DNA of 64,000 nt from Phytophthora quininea (GCA_011947345.1 JAAVTG010000257.1:1-64000), one strand, 5' to 3'. Shown: positions 1-12,325, numbered from the stretch's first letter. Program-made: numbers and translations. The notes: a model not told the origin generated them from the letters alone.

Positions 1-3000
1 GCGCTCTGCACGAGACATGGTCTCTTTCACAGGAAGCACTTGCAGAGTGCGCGCACAGTAGTCACTCAAATAGTCTTGCCAAGTTTCCCAGCTGGAATGC
101 TACGCTTGTGGGTGCTCGATATCGACGGCGGCGCATGCGGCACTACCAACACCATCACCGTGGACATCCACAACCTCTCCTCCGCGTTGGTTCTCTTTAA
201 CTTCTCCAACGTCGTCCTGGTAATCGTCGTCACAGTCGTCATCCTGTTCACCATGTTCATCGCGTTCACTGTCATCATCTACAATCCCTGACGGCACATC
301 GCATCCACGGACTGGAGTGAATGACAGACCAGGGCTACGACGCAGTCGCGCCGATCGAAGTGGTTTCTGGGCATCGCTTGTGCCCTCGCCGACCGTGCTC
401 TCCTCCGGCGCATTCATTACGCCTCGGGTGCCTTGAGCTTCGGTTTCTTAGCTGCAAAAGGAAAATGGTGCGCGACAAAAATAGAGCTTGTATTTTAACG
501 AATAAATTACAATCATGGAATAATCCTGTTTGACGATCCTGTACGCTTCCATTATTATAATCATGGCCTGTAACAGCGCCGATAAATAAAACTGACGACG
601 ATTTGACATTTTCGACCACGACTTGACTATTCCTTATGCTTTTCGTCCGGACTGCCGTCCGGAATTAGCCAATAACTGTTAACGCCCTAGTTGCCTTTTT
701 TCCGGCAGACTCAAAAGCTCCGCTAAAGATCTTTAGCACATGATATTAGGCATATATTAGTGTTAATGTAATAGAGCAATATTCACGCTGTCCGTGCATC
801 GATTCGACCTGACTTGCACCGCCACGGCAAGAAACTCAATTTCACGTCTTCCTATTGGCTGATTGGATAGTCTTTCATTTGATTTTGGTGTGATTTTTAT
901 GCATAGTTGCATTGTACATTTCTATGGACTACGTAAGAATCAGTAGAATATTGACATTGCTTTAGTTTATGTGGGTTAAATACTTATTAGCTAAAACAAC
1001 ACGATACAGCAGATTTTCCCGTCTTCTTGACTAATTTCTCGTGAACGATTGGGCCTGTGTAGCTGAGGGAGATCGTTATGTTAGTTTCAGGCACTACTAT
1101 ATAGGAATACAGATAGCCGCAAATTCATTCAGCTATTAGCGGAGGTTTTGATTTTCTAGTTATCCCCTCCCCAATCACCTTCACTTGACTCGCGAACTGA
1201 TTGTTTATCACTGCAAACCGATACACTTGAATGAGTATCTAATGGGCAGATAGCCTGTGATTTTGCAAAACCTGTTGCTCCATTCTTTTCCAGCGAGGAG
1301 ACGCTCTAACATAACTAGACACTACAATCGACACGAATAGTCATCGTCCTGTTTGACCATTCCACGCGCTCGTACGTGATCTCGTTTTGCATAGCCAACA
1401 GGGGCTCAATTGTACCCCGCACACTGCTGTTCACCGTATCATAATTATTGTCGTCCTGGAAGGAGTCAATGAGGTACCACATTTGTAAGTTATTGTCAAG
1501 CAGAAAGGCCCCCATTGGTAATCCAAATTGATGATTCATATGATCCGATGTTTGCTGGGGTCGAAGGCTGCATAGCCTCCTGCGATTCGCTTCTTGATCG
1601 CAAGGCTACCAATATCATGGTAGCTCGGATTGGCAACTCCAACCCCAGGATATATATATATATTTTTGCAGCGCCATCATACTGTACCAGCACTTAACGA
1701 AGTGCTATGCAACCAGAGGTTCTCCCGATAATCTAGCAGCTTAAATCCATTTATCAGTTCACCGCCGCTGACATAACTTTGGACCAGGTTCATTGCTCTT
1801 ATTGCTTCTTTGTGCATTTGCTGTACCAAACATCCAAACCTTTTTCTAGCTGTCTGAGTAATACTGGCAACCGCCGGCTATTTCCGCGCTAGCCACATGG
1901 GTGCCCTCCACCAATTTGGCACGCTGCTATAACCAGTACGGGACCTGGGAACTGTATTCGCGTCGGCACGTAGATTTTACACATATCGCGCGCATCTGTC
2001 TCCAGGCTACCGCATGTGCCGCATACGTGAGTATGTGTGGAGCGTCTCTCGGGTTGTCGCTTACTACCACTCGCTATCACTAGCTATATGAGATGCCTTC
2101 TACCTACTAGCGATGTGATTCGCTCCCCGCGTGAGCAGCAACATGTCTTGAGAACAGTAATCGCACCGGGCACGTAGATGTTATGCACGTCACGTGCAAT
2201 CTCCAGTAGCGTACGGCATGTACTGTATGCGTTGAGTACCATCGTTTGCAGATTGTCTGGATTGGATAGATTGTTGAACCCACGATTGTAGTCTTCAGCG
2301 CTGCCTATGGTGATGCTGTATACATTAGTACGGACAACATTAGGACTTTTTCCACGCCCGCACACACGTCTATACAATGTCAATGCTGGACACGCGCTGC
2401 ACACATGTATCGCGAACGAAACGGAACAGCTATGTCATTGACACGCGGCTGGTTAGGTCTCTCTCAACTGGTTCATGCGGGTCCTGGACACCACTGCACA
2501 CTACGACTGGCCTCACTGGAGTGGAGAACGGTAATATCAACATCTATGTGGATTGGCTAACACGTTTGCATGAGAAAATGTTATGTTTGCGTGTGTGAAA
2601 CACCGCACGCGTGAGCCTACGCATTTCGAAGGCATACACAGTTACCGCACATGTGCTACATGCTACGTGTTCATGTATAGGTGGCAGCAGTTGGTTAATG
2701 ATTCCACAGGAGCCACTAGATTTGACGGAGACTAACACTACTGCATACATGATAATAAGGCATGCGCTTGGTCCGACCAGCACTACAGGCCCTGTGATAT
2801 TTTATCTGCAACATTACGCCGTATTAGACTAATCTCTATGGCGTCTTATCTACATATGAACGGTATACTAGCGTACTCGGTTTCGGTTCCAAGTCGAGCG
2901 ACTAAGGCTATCTGTTGGATGATTGGCCAGGTGGAAATAATTCGATCTTGTGTTTTTCTGTGACGCCCTGCGCACTCACAGCGGCATGTATGTGTGGTGC

Positions 3001-3314
3001 TGCCGCGTGCGAGGTCGAGGTAAGGTATCATAATGATGGTGGACGACTCGGACATCGAGGAAGACGCTGTACAGCCGAAGGATATTGTCTTTCACAAGCT
3101 TGTTACCGCTCTCCAGGAGTTCTAACTACATCAATACATGTCTACTTTTGCGTATGAAACTTTTGGTTATGTCTCCAACATGAACCACAGTTCCATCCCG
3201 CTGCCGAGCGATAGTGAAGGCAGCCCCGGCAAGAAGTGGAGCGAGATGCAAATCGAGCGGAATGGGTTCCATCGAACCATGTCATATCGCCCGCGTGCGC
3301 AGGCGACTCCGATG
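1..3314. other. Region without a recognisable gene
   Basis: Only short overlapping frames are present and none shows a domain I recognise. At 100-417 (-) there is a short Asp-rich frame. At 1315-1539 (-) a 74-residue frame looks protein-like but is unassigned. Two stretches near 1960-2030 and 2160-2235 resemble each other on the minus strand (both encode a version of A-R-D-x-x-x-I-Y-V-P), suggesting a decayed tandem duplication of about 200 bp. No tRNA or rRNA was seen. Confidence 0.5.
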
Positions 3315-3485
3315 CTAGTTGCTTTGTAAAAAGACAATAACTTGTCACAAATTCCGGGCTTCTCATTGGATTAATTATTAACTAACCCAAGTACATATAA
3401 TAGTGTAAGTTGGCCATGATGTCGCAGATACTAAGACAATGTTCTGATTCGAGAGTTTCTACTATGGTCTACATAGAGTTGGGTA

Positions 3486-3605
3486 ATCGACCAGATCGGA
3501 TTGGTCGATCTGTACCTTCTGACCGATTCGATTGGTCCATACCGATTATCGATTTTTATCGATTGAATCCGATCGGATCCGATTCGATCGGATCGACTCG
3601 ATATA
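3486..3605. repeat. Left subterminal GATCGGAT-rich array
   Basis: Imperfect copies of the words GATCGGAT and CGATTGG, and their complements, run from just inside the left terminal repeat. They mirror the array at 10919-11046. In hAT elements such subterminal repeats are typically transposase-binding sites; that role is inferred here. Confidence 0.75.
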
Positions 3606-3799
3606 AAAAATCTAACTGATCCTGCAGAAACAGATTCAGTGTTGCATTTGAATACGAAGGATAACAGGTGTGAACTACAACGACAGCGAGTTCATCCTTC
3701 TATTTCTAATATAATTTTAAACGAGCTTCCGCATTCAAAACAAAAGGTTCTAGTCATCTGACTCGGACCTTCGACAAAGTTTCTGCCCGTGGGCAGGCA

Positions 3800-6372
3800 G
3801 TGTCGATGGATCCGGCAGCAAGCGTCGCTCGAGTGGGAGGGAGGGGAGGCACTTCAGGTGGCCCGAACGCGGGTGATGTGGAGTCTGGTGTGACGCTAGC
3901 GTCGCGCGGGCACGTCTGCTGCGGATGCGAATTAGCCTGGTGTAGTCAGTGGTGCGTCGGTCAACGGCGCGTCTGGCAGTGTGACGATGGGAAGCGGTGG
4001 CTCTGCAAGCAGCGCGTCTGGGTCCGTGGCTGTGGTCGGCGGCTCCAGCGCTGCAGACAGCGGCGGCTCTGTGTCGGTGCATGGTGGCCACAGTGGCGGT
4101 GATTCTGTGGGCGGCTCTGTGACGTTGCAGAGTGGCTCAAGTGCCGCAGACGCTGCCAGTGGTTTTATCGATATTGGGAGCGGGGCTGCGGCAAGGTCAG
4201 GCGCTAGTGGCAACATCAGTGTTTGCAAGGGCAGCGCGGTGTACGGCGCGTCAGGGACGCTGTCGGTGGTGTCTGGGGACAGCTCCAGCGCTTCAAGCGG
4301 CGACGTACTCGTCGCGAGCGGTCTTTCGACATCGTGCATCCGCGGCGGCTCAACCGGCAGCGCGAATGCACGCGGAGGCTTCGTGTCTGTGTCATCCGGC
4401 CCGGATGGCGTGGTGAGCCTGGTGAGTGGTGTTCGTCGCAGTGCTGGCGGCGGGGTAGTGGACATAGCTGCCGGTGGCAGCACTAGTGAGAATGTGGGTG
4501 GTGGCAGCGTGAACGTGCGCGGCGGGTCTTTGAGTGGATCATCGGGCGTCGCTGGCGGCGTCTCTCTGTCTGGCGGCGTGGGTTCGTCTGGCACGACCAT
4601 CGGGGAGGTGTTTCTCTCGACGGCGGCATGAGTGGCGCTGGTGTGGGCGGCCGTGTGGCTATCTCTTCTGGCGCCGGTTTGCTCGGAAGTGGTTCCGTGC
4701 GTGTTGCGACCGGTGTGAGTTTGACGAGGGATAGTCACCGTGTCGGTCAGTAGCGGTGGGCCCGCGGACGCGGCTTCGGGCGACATGAGTGTGTCGTCGG
4801 GGCCTTCTTCGTCGAGCTTCAGTGGAAATGTGTCTGTGGCGTCTGGCTCTGCAGGCGGAACGGCCGGCAACGTGTCGGTGTCGGGAGGCTCTAGCAGCTC
4901 GTCGACGGGAGGTGTCGTGTCCGTGGTGAGCGGCGGCGTCTCGAGCGGCGCTGTGTCTGTTGGTAGCGCTGCGTCGAGTGGCGCGTCGGTTTCTGGCGCG
5001 GTGTCGTTGGTGTCTGGGGAAACTGTGGCTGGCGCGTCCGGCGCTGTGAGTGTGGCGAGCGGGTCTAGCGCCAGCTCGAACGGCGGCGCGCTGGATGTGG
5101 TCGGCGGGTCTAGTGGTGGTGCTGGGGATGGAGGCACCATCACAGTGGCCGGTGGCAACACGTTGACGGGAGATGCTGGCTCCGTTAAGGTGAGCGGCGG
5201 ATTATCTTAGTCAAGCGGCTTGGGAGGCTCGGTCAGTGTGTCTGGAGGGTCGTCGACGGACGGCTCCGGAGGTGACGTGACAATCGCTAGTGGTGCTTCC
5301 GGGAGTGGTGTTGCTGGAAGCAGTGTGGCCGTCCGTAACGGCTCCGACGGTGGCCTGCGCATCATCCAAGGCGACAGCGTTGCGGTTGGCAGCGATGTGG
5401 AGCTGCGCGGCGGCGCTGTGAGGAGCTCATCTCCTGCACAGAAAGTGAAGATCGTGGGGTCTCCGAACGCGCTAGGCGACGGAGGCGATGTGTCGGTTGA
5501 GGCCGGGTCGTCTGATGCGAGTGCCGGTGGGTCTGTGTCTGTGACCAGCGGCGTCGGCACCTCGACTATTGGCAACGTGATCGTGTCGACCGGCGTGGTG
5601 TCGGGTGGATCGAGTGGCGATGTCGCTGTGAGCACGAGTGCTAGTAGTGTCTCGAGTGGGTCTGTCGGAATCGCGAGCGGGTCCGGCGAGATTCGTGCTG
5701 GGTCCATCGACGTGTCCGGGGTTCGTCTGGAAGCGGAGAAGGCCCTGGCATTTCTGTGGTTGGCGGCGCGTCCAACGCGTCGACCGGTGGCAATGTGACG
5801 ACCGTCAGCGGCGAGGGCGTATCGACCGAGAGCGGCACGGTGGTGGTGCGTTCTCACGCCGGCACAGGCAGCGCCGTCAGTGGGTCCGTGTCGCTGTCGA
5901 GCGGTCCGACGGATGACGGTTCGTCTGGCTTGGTCTCGATCACGTCTGGCTCATCGATGAGAGGACCCAGTGGACCGTTGCGCGTCGGCGGTGGCGACGC
6001 TGGCGACTCTGGCGGGTCTGTGAGCGTGTCTGGAGGCAGCAGCTCCGGCGCGTCTGGGTCCGGCGGTGTGACCGGTTTGAGTGGAGGTGCCAGTGCAACG
6101 GGCGGCACCGTGACGGTGGCTGCTGGTTTGAGCTCGGCTGGCGACTGGGCTTCGCTATCTCTGACGAGTGGAGAAGGGTCCGCCGGCAGGACTGGACCCG
6201 TGGCTGCAGACAGCGGTGGCTCTGTATCGGTGCACACGCGACTGCACGCGGAGGCTCCGTGTCTGTGTCATCCGGCCCGGATGGCGTGGTGAGCCTGGTG
6301 AGTGGTGTTCGTCGAAGTGCTGGCGGCGGGGTAGTGGACATAGGCCGGTGGCAGCACTAGAGAGAGTGTGAG
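3800..6372 (+). pseudogene. Ser/Gly-rich repeat protein fragment captured in the hAT element
   Basis: About 850 codons of a roughly 20-residue repeat with consensus S-G-G-x-V-x-V-x-S-G-x-S, alternating short valine-rich strands and Gly/Ser turns. This pattern suggests a beta-solenoid or cell-surface repeat protein (inference). The frame is broken. It starts in one frame near 3800, continues in another from about 3930 to 4631, resumes at 4740-5210, has an in-frame TAG at 5208-5210, continues to about 5750, then shifts again to 6292. The sequence around 6205-6372 repeats parts of 4055-4085 and 4367-4505, so the array has duplicated and deleted internally. No start, signal peptide or 3' end is evident, consistent with capture of an internal piece. 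The GC-rich composition differs from the flanking block. Confidence 0.75.
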
Positions 6373-6630
6373 TGCGGCAACGTGAACGTGCGCGGCGTCT
6401 GGAAAGGTGACCGGCAGCGCTGGTGGTACGGCTTGTGCAGTCGTAAGGTGGTTTGAGAGATGGAATCGTAACATTCGTGGTGCGGTGACGTCTACTGGCC
6501 GCTGATACGACGTTATTGGTGGTGAAAGGAGGAAGCAGAGCACACTTTTGATCGGCATCAGCGAGTTGTCTGTCGTTTGGCCTTTCATACGTTTAACGGA
6601 GCCCAGCGACGATATGAAATACGGCGCATC

Positions 6631-6662
6631 CAATCGGATCCGATCCGATCCGATCAGACTCG
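6631..6662. repeat. Internal GATCGGAT-like cluster upstream of the transposase
   Basis: CAATCGGATCCGATCCGATC and following bases match the subterminal arrays at both ends of the hAT element but lie inside it, just before the transposase frame. This could mark a former end of a smaller ancestral element, or a promoter-proximal binding site. Confidence 0.6.
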
Positions 6663-6771
6663 GGCTTCATATTCCCGCTGGCGGCGATCAAAATCATTTT
6701 CGCATTTGCGAGCTAGTGCGAAGCCGTTCACCCCCCTCTCTCTCCCTCTCCTGGAGCTATCACTTCACAAC

Positions 6772-8817
6772 ATGGAAGAGCAAGAGAACTCAAGCACAAA
6801 CATGTCTTCTAGCACCTCGCAGGGATCGCAAACACAAAAAGATCTGACGTCTGGACATATATCCACGAAAACAACAAGGGATCATATACCTGTCTACTCT
6901 GTTCTGCTGACTCAGGGCCTCACTGAAGTACTTGCGCGCACTCTACATTTCGTCGCCATCTCAGACAGAAGCACCCAGAAGTTTATGGCGGCGTCAATAA
7001 GAAATCCCGACAGCCCGACTTACTGGACTTTGGCTTCGAGCGCTTCGTGAAGCAGCGAACTTTGGACAAGGATGCTGTCGATGCTGAGTTGGTAGCTTTA
7101 ATCGTGAAATCTTCACTCCCACTAAACTTGGTTGAGAAGGATGAGTTTCGCTCCTTCTGCGAGTCACTCAATCCGGACTACACGCCACCGACGCGCAAGA
7201 CTGTGCGTAAAAAGATTATGGAGCGTTGGGCGTGTGAGAAGGCACTCGTGAGACGTGAATTACTGCAAGGAGTTGCAAACTGCCGTGCTGCACTTACCAC
7301 CGATATGTGGACTTCGGCGGCTAACAAAGGGTACATGGTTATCACCATGCATTTTATTGACGACGACTGGAATATCCGATCTGTTATGGTCGGCTTTACG
7401 AGAGTGGAATACCCTCACTCCGGCAATAGGCTCGCGCAGCACCTGCTCGACACCGTCCGTGCGATGGATCAGTCCCTCGTTACAAAATTGTGGACAATCA
7501 CAACGGACAACGCTAGCAACAATGGCACAATGGTTACCGCAATTAACAAGGAACTGGAAGGCGAAGTTGCTAGCAATGAAGGTTTGAGGATTTCTGATCC
7601 GCCATCAGGGCCTGGACAGACCCCTACGCACCCTTTAAAGGTCGTTCAAGTGCGCTGCCTGGCTCATGTGTTTCAACTGGCAGTCAAAGAATGTCTCAAA
7701 CAATGTCCAATAATGGACGACGGCGTGGGTATAATCCGTGACATCCTGAAGAAGATATCGGACTCGCCGTCACTTTTAGAGGCGCTACAAAAGTGTGCAC
7801 ATCTATAGATGTAGCGTTTGTAGCACCAGCACTAGACTGTGTGACGCGATGGAACAGCACGCTAACGATGCTAGCTTCAGCACGCTCTTTAAAGGAGGCA
7901 ATTCAAGAGCTTCAACGCAGAATTCGGGGGAACACGAAGGTTACAAAGAATTCATCATTGGGCCAAGCGATCGGCTCGCTGAGTCGATACCAGAGGCAAC
8001 ATGGGGGTACTTGGCGGAGCTCGCAAGGTTCCTCAGATCAATTAAGGCTGCAACTACAATGATGTCTGGCAAAAACTACCCCACCTTTGGCGTCGCGTTA
8101 TTGGTTTTTGACCTCGTCTCGAAACACGCGGCCAAGACGAAAGATACTGCTGCCTCTTGGTATACGAAAGACTTTGCGCGCGCCTTCAAACAGAAGCTTG
8201 ACGAATACATACCGCACGTCAAGACTAGAGAGGCACAGATTGCTGCCGTCCTTGATCCACGGGTTAAGTCCCACCTAGTCAAGATTGGCATTGAAATCGC
8301 CGACGCGAAGCGTATCGTCGAAGCAGAGTTCGAATCCCAGTATCGGTATGAGTACGAGAGAAGAGAAGCAAGCGCTAGAGCGATGATGCAAACGCAAGAA
8401 CAAGAAGAAGAAGTCGAAGACGAGGAAGCTTTGGGCTCACTTATGGATGAACACCTTGGCTTGGTTACGCCTGAACGCGATATTGGTGAATCTTTCGCAA
8501 GTGAGTTAAGCAGGTGGCTTGACCATAAAGACACGACTATGGCCATGAAAACACCAAGCAGAAACGTATGCCGATGGATGAGAGATGAAGCGTCGTCGTT
8601 CCCGCGTGTACAGATGATGGCACGAGATTATCTTGCTGTAATGGTAACCTCAGTGCCTAGCGAACAAGCATTTTCTGCATCAGGAACTACAATCACCAAA
8701 CGACGCGCTCGACTTAAGGACGATGCCATCTCAGCCATGTTGGAGTTGCAAGCATTTCTTGGATTCAATGCAACCTCCGGTGATGTCCATGCTGATCCTG
8801 TCGGCCTTCGCTGGTAA
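6772..8817 (+). pseudogene. hAT transposase, decayed
   Basis: The likely start is ATG 6772. A frameshift near 6840 leads into a BED-type zinc finger: W-T-Y-I-H, then C-L-L-C, then F-R-R-H-L-R-Q-K-H. This finger contains an in-frame TGA at 6924-6926. The same frame runs on through 7047-7808 with T-T-D-M-W-T-S and T-T-D-N-A-S-N-N, the RNase H-like core typical of hAT. Further shifts occur near 7795 and 7920. The C-terminal part (7921-8817) ends in the hAT dimerisation domain, recognisable by S-V-P-S-E-Q-A-F-S-A-S-G and R-R-A-R-L-K-D-D. Four or more breaks make it non-functional as read, so the copy would need a transposase supplied in trans. Confidence 0.9.
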
Positions 8818-8912
8818 TACAGAAGCAGAAGCTCCTTCCATCATTCATTTTTTCAATTACTAGCAGCGGTTCACTTCATTATGATGCTGTTTAGCTAGTC
8901 ATTGGTCCAGTA

Positions 8913-10822
8913 TCAGATGTGCCGTTTTCGCGGCCGTCGGCGATCTTCGCCCGTCAGCATCTTGATCATCGTAGACTTGCTGGCACCGTTCGGGCCGAGC
9001 ACGGCGATACGGCTCGTCATAGCGCACGTCACAGAGATGTTGCTGATCGACGGCTTGTCCGTGCTAGGGTACTTGTACAAGCAGTTCGTCAGACGAACGA
9101 TGGGCGTACCCTCGTTCTTGATGTCGGTAAGGAAACTCGGCTCTGGGAACGTGAACTTGAACGTCGCAGCCTCCAGCTCGTAGTATGTCTTGACCTCCAG
9201 CTTCATCTCCAACAAACTTCGACAAGTTGCCCTTGTAGATCTTCAGCTTGCGCGTTCGTAATGAATGATGTTCGTGCACACCGTGCCCAGGAAACCAGAG
9301 TACACCATGATGCTCGCCACGTACGGCAGTTCAACAGGTAGTTCTCCAGCCACGCAACGTTTTTCACGTCCAAGTGGTTCGTCGGCTTATCAAGCAGCAG
9401 GATGTCGGCCTTCTGAAGCATAGCGCAGGCCAGCTCCAGTTTCATCTTGCAACCGCCCGACAGCGTGGCCACGGCCTGGGCCTGCATCTCCGGCGTGAAG
9501 CTGACGCTCGACAGCGAGTTCACGACCTCCTGGCGCGGGGTCACCTTCAGGTCCTCATCCGCAAGGATGAAGTCCACTACCGACAGCTCGACCTCCGGCT
9601 CCTGCACGTTGTGCTCCATGAACACTGCCTTCAGCTCGTCCTTCGCAGGGAAGCCGTCAATCTGGCCGTTGGCAATGGCGCGCATTAGCGTAGACTTACC
9701 GCAACCGTTAGGGCCGCACAAACCGTAGCGGTGGCCGCGCTTCAGGCGGAGACGGGCGTTGTTGAGCAGGTCATACCACCGTAGGCGAGCAAGAACTCGC
9801 AGATGCACAGGCCCGGGATGTCCTCGTCGCAGTCCACGTCCTCGATGAAGATGCTCTTGTTCTCCTTGAAGCAGCGGTCGCGGATCTCGTTGACCAGCGG
9901 CTTGATGTCGTCCGCCTTCATGACCGCCTTGAAGTAGCCGTCATCTGCTTCTCGAAGATCGTCTTGTTAAAGTTGTGAGCAGCCACCAGGAAGAAGCAGA
10001 CGCGCGTCACGAAGTCCACCGTGAACGAGTCGATGCCAGCCCTCACGGCGGCGGGGGCGGCCGCGATCGACTCCACCACCACCTGTGGACGTTGGCGTAG
10101 TCCACCTTCAGCTCGTCCTCCGATACCTCCATGGAACCACCAGCCACGAACAGCGATTTTGTGGGCGCGGGTGGCGATCTCACAGCACTCCAGGTCGGCC
10201 TGGGTCTCGATCACCTTCTTCAGGCCCGGCAGCAGCTTCGGGATGAACTGCTGCGCCTCGGCGGGTCGTCCATCAGCTTGCACATGTTGTCGATGATGAC
10301 GGCGGCCTGGCGCTTCACAGCCGTCTTGCCCTCCTTCAGCGCGCGCTGCAGCAGCGGCTCCATGATGGCTAGGGCGGGCGCCTCCACCGTCTTGACGAAC
10401 GTCGTCGACGCCAGCTTGTGCGTGCACTCGGGCACCTCCGTCGGGTTCGCCAGGCAGCTCACCAGCGCCGGGATGCAGGACTCAATGTCCTGGTTGCCCA
10501 CCACGTTGCAAACCTTGGTCATCGTCTCCTTGGCGGCCTCCTTGATCTCCTTGCAGGTGTCCCACATGCAGTCCGTTACCTGAGGGATGATGTCCGGCAG
10601 GCATGGCTCGGGCACTCGACGATCAGGTCCAGCGCACCCTTCTTCATCTGCCACTTCTTGGAGCGGTCCAGGCCGTCGAACAGGATCGGCAGCACGTGGG
10701 TCGTGTAGTTCTTGTGGGCGGCGTGCACAGCCGTCGGCACCACGGGGCTCACCGTCGTCTTCTAGTCGGCCAACAGGTAGCAGCAGATGCTCCCCGCGTT
10801 GTACGATAGGGGTATCGCTCAA
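8913..10822 (-). pseudogene. Elongation factor 3 (eEF3) fragment captured in the hAT element
   Basis: eEF3 is a ribosome-associated ABC-F ATPase with N-terminal HEAT repeats and two ATP-binding cassettes. Reading on the minus strand, the HEAT part (10822 to about 10000) includes C-N-V-V-G-N-Q-D-I-E and A-N-P-T-E-V-P-E. Cassette 1 (9203-9808) has Walker [10 protein letters not shown], signature L-S-G-G and Walker B L-L-L-D-K-P, where the family has the catalytic Glu (L-L-L-D-E-P). Cassette 2 begins at about 9000 with G-P-N-G-A-S-K-S-T instead of G-P-N-G-A-G-K-S-T and is cut off at 8913. At least three frameshifts separate these parts. Both chemically essential positions are altered, so it is a dead, 3'-truncated copy lying antisense to the transposase. 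No introns are visible. Confidence 0.9.
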
Positions 10823-10918
10823 GACAGAATATCATCGAGATCGAGTCCTCTAGCGGCCCCGGAGACATTTTAACTGGTAGAAATTTTGCTATGTTTTACC
10901 CAATAGCTTTCTATCGCC

Positions 10919-11046
10919 CTCCAATCCGATCGGATCGGATTGGATCGGATCGGATTGGATCGGATCGGATCGATTTTTGACCCGATTCAAACACAATCCG
11001 ACTAGAAACGACTGTGATCGGATCAGGTCCGATAGATAAATCGATT
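10919..11046. repeat. Right subterminal GATCGGAT-rich array
   Basis: Tandem GATCGGATTG-like words (CCGATCGGATCGGATTGGAT and following) occupy the last 150 bp inside the right terminal repeat and mirror 3486-3605. Confidence 0.8.
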
Positions 11047-11949
11047 GGATTATTTGTTACCCAACTCTAGGTCTACATAGAATTATGAAACAGATTTTAT
11101 AATACAACCCTATATACATAATATTTTATGGTTTTGTTTTCACTTGCTCTACAAGCATTGCCGTAGATGGCGCCAATATCATGTAGCTAGCCGTTGTCTC
11201 TAGGCACTAGCTGATCACTTTGCGTAACGTTTGCACTTGAGCCCGAGAAAGCACAAGCAAACATCTGACAACAAAGCGGCTGAGAAAATATTTTTATCAG
11301 GACATTTAGAAAATTGTAATGCAGCTGGGACGGGCTGGCTGCGCCACAAAGTAGCAAATACATATCGTAAATGTTTCCCGAACAACTGCAATATCAAAGA
11401 GAATTGCTTATTGTCAATAGTTAGCCAATTCATAGAAATTGTCAAACAAGTTTCTAGTTATATGAAACCAATGCAGCAGCGGGCGCACTTATGCGATCGA
11501 GGACGGGCGCTCCTTGTTGGATTCCTGGGGCTTGAGCACCAGCAAAGGACTATAATCTCCGTTACACTTCTTCACTTAGAAGCGCTGCTGCTCGTGTAGC
11601 TGGAAGCGTGTCGATGTATTGTCGAATAAGCTCAATGGGCTTGCGTCTAATTGTGTAACGGTTCCCATGACGTACCGGGTGAAGCGTCCAGTCACCTCAC
11701 CTGGAATTGACGCATACCTTTCCGCTGGCGAAATGGCCCGCAATTGAGCGCACGGGGAGACCATCAGTACTGTCCGTCGTCGAGCGATTCACGCGGGATT
11801 ATCGTCGTGTTAATATGGTCGCAGCTGTGACTCGTGATCCTCCGAATATAGGCGTAAATCAGGCGGTCTTATTACAGACAGTGACAATGGGAAAGCTTCT
11901 TTCTAAAACGTGAGCAGCCAATGGGCTTGACCTCATGTCATGTCTCCGC

Positions 11950-12325
11950 TTGATTAACTATCACGCCCCAGCCCTTGTCCAATGGATCAGTAAAGAGCCA
12001 CGTCTCTCGGGTAGGGCTCGAATGGTGGAGCACCGCGGACGTGTTCAGCAACTCTTTCACGCCTCGGAAAGCTTCGCTTTGTTAATTATTAAACTTCACT
12101 TTAATTGAAGCTGCTGCTCGCTTTGAGCGCTTTCGATTCTTCAACGTTTCATCCAGACGAGTCTGTAGCGGCCATACAGCTGCAGCATAATCTCCGATAT
12201 ATTCACGAAGTCAGTTGGCTGCGCACAGAAACTGCTGTGAATCTGCCGCCGTTGTTGGCACTGGAAGCTCTTGCAGTGTCCTGATCCCCTCTGGATCGTG
12301 CCGTACGCCGTCGCTGTCAACGAAT
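11950..12325 (-). pseudogene. Ty3/gypsy RT-RNase H fragment (block copy 1)
   Basis: Read on the minus strand, this encodes a piece that follows the RT catalytic region of gypsy elements: D-G-V-R-H-D-P-E-G-I, then Q-Q-F-L-C-A-A-N, then P-L-Q-T-R-L-D-E-T-L-K. The RNase H start follows: W-L-F-T-D-P-L-D-K-G-W-G-V-I-V-N-Q. It resembles the corresponding part of gypsy-2 (41952-42605). A Trp codon that is intact in the paralogous block (47100-47310) is a TGA stop here. No LTRs were found around it. Confidence 0.75.

Larger units (their letters stand above)
3474..11069 (+). mobile_element. Composite hAT transposon carrying captured gene fragments
   Basis: The ends are TAGAGTTGGGTAA (3474-3486) and its exact reverse complement (11057-11069). 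They are flanked by the 8-bp direct repeat GGTCTACA at 3466-3473 and 11070-11077. An 8-bp target duplication and a YAG-type start are classic for hAT elements, and the interior encodes a broken hAT transposase (6772-8817, +). The element also carries a Ser/Gly-rich repeat gene fragment (3800-6372, +) and an eEF3 fragment on the opposite strand (8913-10822). Subterminal arrays of GATCGGAT-like words lie inside both ends. The paralogous block has the target unoccupied (46068-46075), so this is a true insertion made in, or retained by, only one copy. At 7,596 bp it is long for a hAT because of the cargo. Confidence 0.93.

Noticed and set aside
3932..5161. 409-codon minus-strand frame rich in Pro, Thr and Asp
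   Set aside because: It is the antisense of the Gly/Ser/Val repeat; the GC-rich periodic sequence leaves both strands open. The sense strand shows the regular repeat, the antisense does not.
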